Shown here in pieces: positions 41,750 to 49,126 of a stretch of DNA of 64,000 bases. The DNA is from CAXBBB01 sp963841855 (GTDB lineage Bacteria > Bacteroidota > Rhodothermia > Rhodothermales > BA12). The notes beneath the pieces are model-generated. The model saw only the letters and a list, made by a program, of their open reading frames with translations, made no database searches and had not been told where the DNA came from. A program made the position numbers and the translations under genes. The DNA lies in NCBI GenBank assembly GCA_963841855.1, contig CAWJEJ010000001.1, forward strand, positions 744,001 to 808,000, in the 5' to 3' direction. Within the stretch, counting starts at the first letter, position 1. Each line of letters opens with the position of its first letter.

Positions 41750-42336
41750 CGCTCGCCGACCGGATTGCCGTCCTCGTCGATCTCAATCTGAGCCGAAGCG
41801 CGCTCCATTCGATACGAAGTTAGATTCTCGTCGGCCGTCAGCCCGTAGCCTCTCATGTCCTGGCCGGGCTTGTAGATGCGCGACAGGCCGGGCGCCTGAA
41901 TGCGCCGCGACTCTTCGAGCCACAGCAGCCGGTTCGTGCGCAGCGTCTGCCCCGACGCGTACGAGTGGACGACCACCTCGCCGCGCGCGTCCATCCGGCG
42001 CTGCTGATCGTAGTAGTAGAGGGTGTCAGCGACGAGCGTGCCCGACGGCTGCCCCTGAGCGTCGAACAGGGCTACGTGGACGCGGGCCGTGTCGCCGCGC
42101 GTGAGTACCTGGAGGAGCGAATCGTCGTAGGCGTAGAGGTGCGGCGCGCCGAGGCGGGCTCGGGGAAGAGCGTCGTCGATCACGCTCAGCGTAACGTCGC
42201 TGCCCTCACGATCCGGAAGTCCGAGCGGTCCCGACGAGCGCGGCGCGTCGGGCATGCGCGAGCACGCCGCCAGCGCTAGAACGGCGAGCAGGGGGAGCAG
42301 GGGGAGCAAAAAGAAAGGACGGCAAGGAATTGGCAC
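41746..42336 (-). CDS. lptC: LPS export periplasmic protein LptC (lipoprotein type)
   Basis: 196-aa protein starting at GTG 42336. The N-terminus is hydrophobic with a lipobox (LALAACSR), so it is probably a lipoprotein where E. coli LptC has a transmembrane anchor. The mature part has LptC-type strands: APHLYAYDDSLLQVLTRGDTARVHVALFDAQGQPSGTLVADTLYYYDQQRRMDARGEVVVHSYASGQTLRTNRLLW, the 'x-x-L-x-T-(D/N)-x-L-x-W' ending being typical. It is the first gene of the lptC/OstA-like/lptB operon and bridges LptFG to the OstA-like protein. Confidence 0.88.
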   Translation of the reverse strand: MPIPCRPFFLLPLLPLLAVLALAACSRMPDAPRSSGPLGLPDREGSDVTLSVIDDALPRARLGAPHLYAYDDSLLQVLTRGDTARVHVALFDAQGQPSGTLVADTLYYYDQQRRMDARGEVVVHSYASGQTLRTNRLLWLEESRRIQAPGLSRIYKPGQDMRGYGLTADENLTSYRMERASAQIEIDEDGNPVGER

Positions 42337-42418
42337 AGTCCAAAGGTAACGCGAGTCGAGGCCGCATCTTGCAGCGATCGGACAGCGTACGCTCTCTCCT
42401 CAAACCACCTCCTCCGGT

Positions 42419-43075
42419 ATGCGCCGCAGCGCCACGCTCGCTCTTCTCCTCGTGTTCGCTCTGTGCGCAGTCGGAGGTGCCTGGTGGTGGATGTCGTCGA
42501 TGCGCCTGACCGAGGAAGAAGCCGCGCAAACCGTCGTCACGACGATCGAGCGCGAAACCGCCCAGTCGTTTTTGGTCGTCGGCACGCTCGACGCGACGGC
42601 AACCGTCACCGTCCGCAACGAGAAGAAACTGCTGCCTGGGTCGCTCGACCTGAGCATGGGCACGACGACCTCGCAGGTGCGCGTGCCGGGCCGCATCGCC
42701 TACGGATTCGACGTGCGCGACGTGCGTCCCCAGGCGGTCCAGCTGCTGGACGACGGCACGGTTCAGGTCACGCTCCCAGCGCTGAGCGTGCTGAGCGCCG
42801 AGCCCGACCTGTCGCAGTTGGAGGTCGAGACCGAGCGCGGCTGGCTGCGGTCGGCCGACTCGATGGAGCGCGTCGAGAAGCGCGCCGTCGGGCTGATCGT
42901 CGAGTCGCTTCGCAATCAAGGCATCGCTCATCTGGCCGGCGACAACGCGCAGCCGCGCGTCAACACGGCCCAGGCGATGGAGGCGATGCTGCGCCCTGCC
43001 TTCGCCGCCTCGGGACATCCGGACGTGGTCTTCCGCTTTCAGATCTCGCCGACGCTGGTACAGCAAAGCGAGTAA
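42419..43075 (+). CDS. DUF4230 membrane-anchored protein
   Basis: 218-aa protein with an N-terminal transmembrane helix (ATLALLLVFALCAVGGAWWW). The extracytoplasmic domain contains VGTLDATATVTVRNEKKLLPGS, VPGRIAYGFDVRDVRPQAVQLLDDGTVQVTLPALSVLS and a basic C-terminal helix with RVEKRAVGLIVESLRNQG, matching DUF4230. The family function is unknown. It is divergent from lptC by 82 bp, which must hold both promoters. Confidence 0.85.
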   Translation: MRRSATLALLLVFALCAVGGAWWWMSSMRLTEEEAAQTVVTTIERETAQSFLVVGTLDATATVTVRNEKKLLPGSLDLSMGTTTSQVRVPGRIAYGFDVRDVRPQAVQLLDDGTVQVTLPALSVLSAEPDLSQLEVETERGWLRSADSMERVEKRAVGLIVESLRNQGIAHLAGDNAQPRVNTAQAMEAMLRPAFAASGHPDVVFRFQISPTLVQQSE

Positions 43076-43221
43076 GAGCCCGAACGGACTGCCGCCTGTC
43101 GCGCTGGAGCGGCGCCTTCGCGAGGATGACGACGCCTGCCCTCGGTAGCTAACCAAGAATCCCACCTGCGGAGCGGGCGAGCGCGGTAGTTTCCGGTCCC
43201 TCGCTCTACTCCGCACCGACC

Positions 43222-44160
43222 GTGATAACCGGCACGTTTCTCGACGAAATCACCCACGACATCCCCTCGCAAAACTGGGACGCCGACGATTGGGGGCGCG
43301 ATTTCGACAGCATGGCAGCCGACGGCATCGACACCGTCATTCTGATTCGCGCCGGATACCGTCAGCGGGCGACGTTCGCCAGCAAGACGCTCCTCAAGAT
43401 GGTGCCGCGCATGCTGCCCACCTACACCGATCTGGTCGAGGTCTACCTCCACCACGCCGAGCGCGTCGGCATCACGCTCTTCTTCGGCACCTACGACGCG
43501 GGCGTCTACTGGGACGGCGGCGATTACGCGGTCGAGGCCGAGATCAACAAACCGTTTTGCGCCGAAGTGATCGAGCGCTACGGCAGCAGCAAGGCGTTCG
43601 GCGGCTGGTACATCTCGCACGAGATCGCGACGCACAACGCGCCGATGCTGGCCGTCTACCGCGACCTGTCGATCCACCTGCGCCGCCTCAAAGACCTGCC
43701 GATCCTGATGTCGCCGTTCATCCAGGGCAAGAAGCAGTTCGGCGACGAGGCGCTGACGCTCGACCAGCACGAGGCGAGTTGGAAGAAAGCCTTCGCCGAT
43801 TTGGAAGGTTACGTCGACATCGCCGCGTTCCAGGACGGAAACGTCGATCTGGCCGAGTTGCCCGACTATCTGCGCGTCAACCGTGACCTGGCCGCCGCGC
43901 ACGGCATCCGAAGCTGGAGCAACTGCGAATCGTTCGGCAGGGACACGCCGATCCGCTTTCCTCCGGCCGACTGGAACGTGCTGCGCTACAAAATCGAGCA
44001 GGCTCAGGCCGCCGGTATGGAGAAGACGATCACGTTCGAATACAGCCACTTCATGAGCCCCAACGCGACGCTCTGGCCCAGCGCCCGCGCGCTCAACGCG
44101 CGCTACGCACACTGGCGCCGGTCGCGCCTCGCCCAACCTCAATCCGCCGCCGCCCGATGA
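43222..44160 (+). CDS. DUF4434 family (TIM-barrel glycosidase-like) protein
   Basis: 312-aa protein starting at GTG 43222 (ITGTFLDEITHDIPSQNW). The DUF4434 core is clear: NWDADDWGRDFDSMAADGIDTVILI, LFFGTYDAGVYWD, FGGWYISHEIATHN and SWSNCESFGRDTPIRFPPADWNVLRYKIEQAQAAGMEKTITFEYSHFMSP. This predicts a (beta/alpha)8 barrel with acidic residues at strand ends, as in glycoside hydrolases. No signal peptide is seen, so it should be cytosolic. Its TGA overlaps the next ATG (ATGA), so it is co-translated with a sugar epimerase and probably acts in the same carbohydrate pathway. Confidence 0.85.
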   Translation: MITGTFLDEITHDIPSQNWDADDWGRDFDSMAADGIDTVILIRAGYRQRATFASKTLLKMVPRMLPTYTDLVEVYLHHAERVGITLFFGTYDAGVYWDGGDYAVEAEINKPFCAEVIERYGSSKAFGGWYISHEIATHNAPMLAVYRDLSIHLRRLKDLPILMSPFIQGKKQFGDEALTLDQHEASWKKAFADLEGYVDIAAFQDGNVDLAELPDYLRVNRDLAAAHGIRSWSNCESFGRDTPIRFPPADWNVLRYKIEQAQAAGMEKTITFEYSHFMSPNATLWPSARALNARYAHWRRSRLAQPQSAAAR

Positions 44161-45356
44161 TCGTCTCCCCCAACGCTTCCGGTCTCCTGGGCGACGTGTC
44201 CGCTCTGCGCGCGCGCTACGAAACCGAACTCTTCGAGCGCGTCCTCCCGTTCTGGGAGCGCCACAGCCCGGACCGCGCACACGGCGGCTACTTCAACAAC
44301 CTGGACCGCGACGGCTCGGTCTACGACACCGACAAACACGTCTGGCTCCAGGGCCGACAGGTTTGGATGTTCAGCAAACTGTATCGCACCGTCGAGCAGC
44401 GGCCCGAGTGGCTGGCGATGGCCAAACTGGGCATGGACTTCCTCCGAGCCCACGCCCTTCGCCCCGACGGCCGCGTCTACTTCGCGCTCTCGCAGATGGG
44501 TGAGCCGGTCAAACTGCAGCGCAAGATCTTTGGCGAGTGCTTCTACGTGATGGCGCTGGCCGAATACGCACGCGCCACGGACGACGCCCAGCTGGCCCAG
44601 GAAGCGCGCGACATGCTCGCCGTCCTGTGGAAGTGGGCGTTCGACTGGTCACACGTCGGCGCCGAATCCTTGGCAGGCGTGCCCGATCAGCAGATGCTCG
44701 CCGTTCCGATGATCCTGCTCAACCTGATCGACGAAGTCGCCGGGGACGACTGGCCGACGTATCGCACCGAGATCGCCGCGTGCCTGCGCAAGGTCCAACT
44801 CCACGTCGACGCCCAACGGCAGATCGTCCGCGAGCACGTCGCGCCGGACGGTGGAGTTTTGCCCGGTCCGACGGGTCGGCTGCTCAACCCGGGCCACGTC
44901 ATCGAAGCGGGCTGGTTCGTCCACGTCTGGGCCGACCGCCTGGGCGACGCCGCTCTCGCCACGACCGCGCGCGACATGATCCGCTGGAGCCACGACGGCG
45001 GCTGGGACACCGAGCACGGCGGCCTCTACTACTTTCTCGACGCCGAAGGCCACAGCCCGACGCAGCTGGAGTGGTCGATGAAGCTGTGGTGGCCCCACTG
45101 CGAAGCCCTCTACGGCCATCTGGTCAACGCGGCGACATACGGCGAGCAGCAAGACGCTGACCGCTTTCTCGCCACCGATACGTACACGTTCGCACACTTC
45201 CCCGATAAGGAGTATGGCGAATGGTATGGCTACCTCGACCGCCAGGGCACCGTCAACCAGCGGTTCAAAGGCGGCCCCTACAAAGGCGCTTTCCACGTGC
45301 CGCGCGCCTTGCTGCTGTGCTGGCAACTACTGGGCGAGATCGAACGCGCCACCTAA
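44157..45356 (+). CDS. AGE family sugar epimerase/isomerase (N-acylglucosamine or cellobiose 2-epimerase-like)
   Basis: 399-aa (alpha/alpha)6-barrel enzyme of the AGE superfamily. Landmarks are RVLPFWERHSPDRAHGGYFNNLDRDGSVYDTDKHVWLQGRQVWMFSKLY, KIFGECFYVMALAEYA, LLNPGHVIEAGWFV and MKLWWPHCEALYG. The Arg/Glu/His residues of the active site appear retained. The family interconverts GlcNAc/ManNAc, cellobiose/epilactose or mannose/fructose; the specific substrate is not decidable here. It overlaps DUF4434 by 4 bp, and its stop overlaps the convergent 33-residue ORF. Confidence 0.88.
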   Translation: MIVSPNASGLLGDVSALRARYETELFERVLPFWERHSPDRAHGGYFNNLDRDGSVYDTDKHVWLQGRQVWMFSKLYRTVEQRPEWLAMAKLGMDFLRAHALRPDGRVYFALSQMGEPVKLQRKIFGECFYVMALAEYARATDDAQLAQEARDMLAVLWKWAFDWSHVGAESLAGVPDQQMLAVPMILLNLIDEVAGDDWPTYRTEIAACLRKVQLHVDAQRQIVREHVAPDGGVLPGPTGRLLNPGHVIEAGWFVHVWADRLGDAALATTARDMIRWSHDGGWDTEHGGLYYFLDAEGHSPTQLEWSMKLWWPHCEALYGHLVNAATYGEQQDADRFLATDTYTFAHFPDKEYGEWYGYLDRQGTVNQRFKGGPYKGAFHVPRALLLCWQLLGEIERAT

Positions 45357-45454
45357 CTCAGCCCGATCGCCAGATTGAGGACGGTCGTGAGGACGGCGAA
45401 AGCGACGGCGAGCAGGACGAGTGTCCAGGGGCTGTCGGGCTGAAGGCGTTTCAT
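45353..45454 (-). CDS. Possible 33-residue single-helix membrane protein
   Basis: ATG 45454 opens a 33-codon frame (MKRLQPDSPW, then TLVLLAVAFAVLTTVLNLAI, ending GLS) that stops at 45353. It has a positively charged N-terminus and one clean hydrophobic helix, the usual form of bacterial small membrane proteins. Its stop overlaps the epimerase stop tail to tail. There is no homology evidence, so it may be fortuitous. Confidence 0.4.
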   Translation of the reverse strand: MKRLQPDSPWTLVLLAVAFAVLTTVLNLAIGLS

Positions 45455-45471
45455 AGCAGAAGGGAATACCC

Positions 45472-45504
45472 AAACCTGACAGGCCTCGGAGACCTGTCAG
45501 GTTT
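45472..45504. repeat. 33-bp palindrome, family C copy 2
   Basis: AAACCTGACAGGCCT-CGG-AGACCTGTCAGGTTT: 15-bp arms with one mismatch, 3-nt loop. It lies 10 bp downstream of the stop of the minus-strand phosphodiester glycosidase gene and may act as its terminator. Confidence 0.85.
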
Positions 45505-45513
45505 AATTCAGAG

Positions 45514-47223
45514 TTAGCGCGCCGGGCCGAGAACGACGGTCGTCGTCTGCGTCTCGCTGCCCGATTCCAGGCGGATCAGGTAGAGCCCCGACGGCAACCC
45601 CGTCAGGTCGAGCGCCAAGCGCTGCTGTCCGGCCGAGACCGAGAACGTCTGCTGGCGGCGGCCGAGCACGTCGTAGACTTCGCCGATGGCGGCAGGCGCA
45701 TTGCCCGAGCGCGCGAGCGTCACCTGCCCGGTCGAGGGGCTGGGCCACGCGCGCAGGTCGGTAGAGGCTTCGAGCGTCGAAGGCGTGGCGGCGTCCGTCG
45801 TGGTCGTGGAGGTCAGGCGTAGGCCGTCGGTCATGACAAAGCTGGGATTGCTCGTGCCCGACGCGTCATCCGTGACGACGACCGAGTCGCCCGGTGCCAG
45901 GTCGAACGTGCCCAGGTTGGTCCACGTGTTGAGCGTGCCGGGATCGGACTGGTCGACACGTACCGTCGTGGGGACGCCCTTCTGGTAGATGATGAACGGC
46001 GTGTTCTTCGTCCGGTTGAACGAGGCGACCCACCACGCGTCGAGCGTGTAGTTGTCGGCTTCGATGCCGTTGAGGACGAACGTGGCGCGGCTGCCGCCAC
46101 CGTCGGCGGCGTTGAGGCGGCCCGGCGCAGTCCCGTAGAACGGCGTGTTGGCGCTCGCGAACCAGTCCGCCGACTCGGAATAGGTGTCCAGAGCCGGATC
46201 GGCGTCGAAGAAGAAGCGACCGGAGGGTGGCCCCACGTCGGTCGTGTCCGGCTCGGGCGCCCTCGCCAGCACTAAGACCGACGGGACGGGCCGCTGCGAC
46301 GCGCTGCCGCCGGGCCGGTTGACGAGTTGGTTGGCGATCACCATCGTCGACGAGCCGCCGCCGTCCAGGTTGATCGCCTCGACCGCGCCCAGGTCGACGA
46401 AGAGTTGACCCAGTTCGATCAGCGAAACGCCGAACGAGTTGGTGCCGACCTGCCCGTTGAGCGCGCCTTTGTCGGCCACGATCATCAGCACTTTGCCATC
46501 GGCCGTGTAGCCGACGCCCGTCCGCGAGTTGACCGAGGTCGGTAGTCCGATGCCCGATCCGAAGAACACCTCTTCCTCCCACGTCACGCGCACGACACCG
46601 TTCTCGACCAGGACCGGTCCGCCGCCCATGCCTTCCTTGACGTTCCATACCGTCGCGCCTTCGGGAAACGAAACCGTCGGCGTCGGCGCGGGCGTCGACT
46701 CGGTGTTGGGCGCCGGGTTGGGATAGGCGTACTGCGTGCCGCCGATGTCGTAGATCCATGCCACGTCGAGCGTGCCGTCGTCGAGCAGGCCGAACGCGCT
46801 GCGCGTCGGGCGGTACGTACCTGCCGGGCGGTTGAGCGCGCCGATGTTGGGCACGAGCACCTCGCCCTTGCTCGCGACGAGGCTGAAGCTTTGCGTACCG
46901 TTGGTGTCGAAGTAACCGCCGTTGATGGCGACAAATGCGTCGGCGTCGAGTGCGAACGTCGTCGTGGCGAACTTGCCGCCGCGTTCGAGCAGACCCTGGA
47001 TCGTCCAGTTGGCGTCGTTGGTGTCGGCGACGACCAAGTAGGCACGCAGGATGTTCTGGTTGGCGCCGCGCTGGACGACGGTGTCGACCGAGAACGCCCG
47101 AATGGTCGGGGGCAGCAGCGCGTTGAGGTCGTCGGAGGGTTGCCAGTTGAGGCGAATCTGGGCCGACGCGGCGGTCGGAAGCAAGACGGCGATCAGCAGG
47201 AGGAGCGGTAGCAGTCGGCGCAT
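45514..47223 (-). CDS. Secreted phosphodiester glycosidase with T9SS sorting domain
   Basis: 569-aa exported protein; signal peptide MRRLLPLLLLIAVLLPTAASAQ from ATG 47223. Residues about 45-330 form a NAGPA-type phosphodiester glycosidase domain: DADAFVAINGGYFDTNGTQSF, MIVADKGALNGQ and AVEAINLDGGGSSTMVI, the last being the catalytic-region signature. The middle domain (about 345-475, TYTLDAWWVASFNRTKNTPF-like strands) resembles golvesin C-terminal/carbohydrate-binding modules. The last 80 residues (EVYDVLGRRQQTFSVSAGQQ ... LPSGLYLIRLESG) are a T9SS sorting domain. Related enzymes remove terminal GlcNAc from phosphodiester-linked glycans such as wall polymers. Confidence 0.9.
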   Translation of the reverse strand: MRRLLPLLLLIAVLLPTAASAQIRLNWQPSDDLNALLPPTIRAFSVDTVVQRGANQNILRAYLVVADTNDANWTIQGLLERGGKFATTTFALDADAFVAINGGYFDTNGTQSFSLVASKGEVLVPNIGALNRPAGTYRPTRSAFGLLDDGTLDVAWIYDIGGTQYAYPNPAPNTESTPAPTPTVSFPEGATVWNVKEGMGGGPVLVENGVVRVTWEEEVFFGSGIGLPTSVNSRTGVGYTADGKVLMIVADKGALNGQVGTNSFGVSLIELGQLFVDLGAVEAINLDGGGSSTMVIANQLVNRPGGSASQRPVPSVLVLARAPEPDTTDVGPPSGRFFFDADPALDTYSESADWFASANTPFYGTAPGRLNAADGGGSRATFVLNGIEADNYTLDAWWVASFNRTKNTPFIIYQKGVPTTVRVDQSDPGTLNTWTNLGTFDLAPGDSVVVTDDASGTSNPSFVMTDGLRLTSTTTTDAATPSTLEASTDLRAWPSPSTGQVTLARSGNAPAAIGEVYDVLGRRQQTFSVSAGQQRLALDLTGLPSGLYLIRLESGSETQTTTVVLGPAR

Positions 47224-47270
47224 GGAGGCGTGGGGGTTGGGACGGAGGGAAAGGTAGCGAATCGCGCGCA

Positions 47271-48965
47271 TCATGGCGTGGGCACGTCGTAACGAGGCAG
47301 CGCGCCAGCCAACGCCGACGCGTCGAGTACGACATCGCCCGGATCGTACGCGGCGGGAAGCAGCAGGCGGTGCGCCCAAAACGGCCGCAGTCCCAGCGCG
47401 CGCATCGCCACCTCGTCGGCGACGGCGGCGCGCGGCTCGTACGTCACGTCCGCGCGGTCGACGGCGATCAGCGCCCACTGCTCGCCGATCTCGAACGGCC
47501 CGGCGGCCTCGCCTGCTCGCTGCGCCAGCGTGCCCAGCGGCAAACCGAGCGTGTCGGAGAGCGTGACGCGCTCGGCAGCGGGCCAGGTGGAACGGTCCTG
47601 GTCGAGAGCAGCGCGCGCGGCGTCGGCGTCGGCGAACGTCCAGACGCGCGCTGCATAGCCACGCTCGCGGACGAAGAGGTTGTCGCGCAGCAGGTCGTAC
47701 GTCAAAGGCTCGGTGTACGTCGGGCTCAGCGTGTCGGCGACCGCTCCGATCGCCGACGTGTAGCGCGCGGCGAGACAGGCCGAAACGGCGCGCAGATTTA
47801 CCATTGGATCCGCTTCCATCCCGGCATCGCGCGCCCAGCCGGTCACCAGCCAGTCGCGGACGACGGTTTCGGCGGCGCCTCTGAGATCGGGCCGCAGCGC
47901 CTCGGACTCGACCGAGGGCAACGCGTCGACGAACGCGCGCGCCGTCAGCGTCTGCCCGTCGCCAAACGTGGCGACGACCGCATCGGGCGACACGTCGGGA
48001 AGGACGGCCGACGCCAGTTCGTCCAGCAGGCGAATCTGAGCCGCCGTTTGGGCCTGGGCAGCGGGCGCCACCAGAGGCCACAGCGCTCGGAGCACGCGCA
48101 CGTCGATGGTCAGCGGAGTAGCCGAGAGCCGCTCGCGCAGCATCCGAGTCGTCGCCTCGTCGAAGCGGCGGGCGAACAGTTCGGCGGCGACGCGCTCCCG
48201 GGCCGCGTCGAACGCGCTGCCGTCGACGCGGACGGTCTCGGTCCGGTCCAGCACGCGTAGCACGTGCCACCCATTGAGCGAGGCGACCGGTTGGGTGCGC
48301 TCACCCTGAGCCAAGTCGAACAGCGCCGTTTCGGGGCCCAAGCCCAGGTCACCGCCCGTCACAATGCCCAGCAGGCCCGACGGATCGCCGCCGTACTGCG
48401 CCGCCGAGAGTGCCGCCAGACTGTCGAAGTCGGCACCAGCTTCAAGCTCGGCGTTCCAGCGGACGATCTCGCTTGGATCCGGCGAGAAGACCTGTTGCGC
48501 CTGGATCTGCGTTTGGCTGCGCCGCCAGGAAGCGCGGATCTCGGCTCCGGTCGGTCGAGGAATCGTGTCGCCGATGGCCGAGCGGAAGTAGGCCGCGCGC
48601 ATCGTTCGCTCGCGCTCTCGGGCAACGTAGCGCTGCACGCCTGCCAGCGATTCGGCGTCCAGGTCTGCGCGCTCGGCGATGATCAGGCGCTCCAGCTGCT
48701 CGCCCGCGAACGTCGCCCGCGCCTGAGGGCTGTCCGGCGTCGGCACGCGGCTGATCCACGCGCGGTACGCGTCGGCGAAGACCGACTGAGACAACTCGTA
48801 TCCGGCCCACGAGGCGACGGGCGGATCGGACTGAGCCGACGCCGTAGCGGTGAGCAGGAAGACGCAGACAAGTTGAAGCGTGACACCAACTCCGACGCAT
48901 AGCGACCAACCTATTGCAACGCCGCCCCGAACCCGTCGAAGGATCTCCGTGGCGACAGTCCACAA
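47271..48965 (-). CDS. Parvulin-type peptidyl-prolyl isomerase, exported
   Basis: About 564 aa. A hydrophobic segment (SLCVGVGVTLQLVCVFLLTATASAQ) serves as signal peptide. The SurA/PpiC-like parvulin core lies around residues 150-250: IQAQQVFSPDPSEI, SLAALSAAQYGGDPSGLLGIVTGGDLGLGPETALFDLAQGE and PVASLNGWHVLRVLDRTE. It is flanked by helical chaperone-like regions. Likely periplasmic outer-membrane-protein foldase. The start is unclear: no ATG precedes the signal peptide; TTG 48965 gives a plausible N-region, and a TTG at 49040 would add 25 residues of repeat-derived sequence. The sequence just upstream is a family B palindromic half-site, so the 5' end may have been rearranged. Confidence 0.82.
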   Translation of the reverse strand: MWTVATEILRRVRGGVAIGWSLCVGVGVTLQLVCVFLLTATASAQSDPPVASWAGYELSQSVFADAYRAWISRVPTPDSPQARATFAGEQLERLIIAERADLDAESLAGVQRYVARERERTMRAAYFRSAIGDTIPRPTGAEIRASWRRSQTQIQAQQVFSPDPSEIVRWNAELEAGADFDSLAALSAAQYGGDPSGLLGIVTGGDLGLGPETALFDLAQGERTQPVASLNGWHVLRVLDRTETVRVDGSAFDAARERVAAELFARRFDEATTRMLRERLSATPLTIDVRVLRALWPLVAPAAQAQTAAQIRLLDELASAVLPDVSPDAVVATFGDGQTLTARAFVDALPSVESEALRPDLRGAAETVVRDWLVTGWARDAGMEADPMVNLRAVSACLAARYTSAIGAVADTLSPTYTEPLTYDLLRDNLFVRERGYAARVWTFADADAARAALDQDRSTWPAAERVTLSDTLGLPLGTLAQRAGEAAGPFEIGEQWALIAVDRADVTYEPRAAVADEVAMRALGLRPFWAHRLLLPAAYDPGDVVLDASALAGALPRYDVPTP

Positions 48966-48970
48966 GGGCG

Positions 48971-48994
48971 GTTCTTCGACTTCGCTCGGAGTGA
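48971..48994. repeat. Family B repeat half-site at the PPIase 5' end
   Basis: TTCTTCGACTTCGCTCGGAGTGAC (given as positions; core TCGACTTCGCTCGGAGTGAC) resembles the right arm of the dispersed CTTCGACTCCGCTCAGGATGAC-type repeat. A partner-like TCGAAGGATC lies at about 48937-48946, inside the predicted N-terminus of the PPIase frame. Confidence 0.55.
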
Positions 48995-49072
48995 CAAATG
49001 GAAAGCGCACGAGTAGTCTTCGAGTCTTGGAGAGGAGCAAGCTAGCAGAAAGACGAAACGCGCGAAACGCAA

Positions 49073-49105
49073 AAACCTGTCAGGTCTGAGAGACCTGACA
49101 GGTTT
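49073..49105. repeat. 33-bp palindrome, family C copy 3 (perfect)
   Basis: AAACCTGTCAGGTCT-GAG-AGACCTGACAGGTTT: perfect 15-bp arms with a 3-nt loop. It lies about 20 bp downstream of the NagB-PIG-L fusion gene stop (minus strand), a position suited to transcription termination. Confidence 0.9.
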
Positions 49106-49126
49106 GACGAGCGCAGTATGCGACGA

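Noticed and set aside
43076..43221. Possible fourth palindromic repeat (TTCGCGAGGATGAC near 43117)
   Set aside because: Only one arm-like segment is present and no inverted partner could be found, so it is not counted as a repeat copy.
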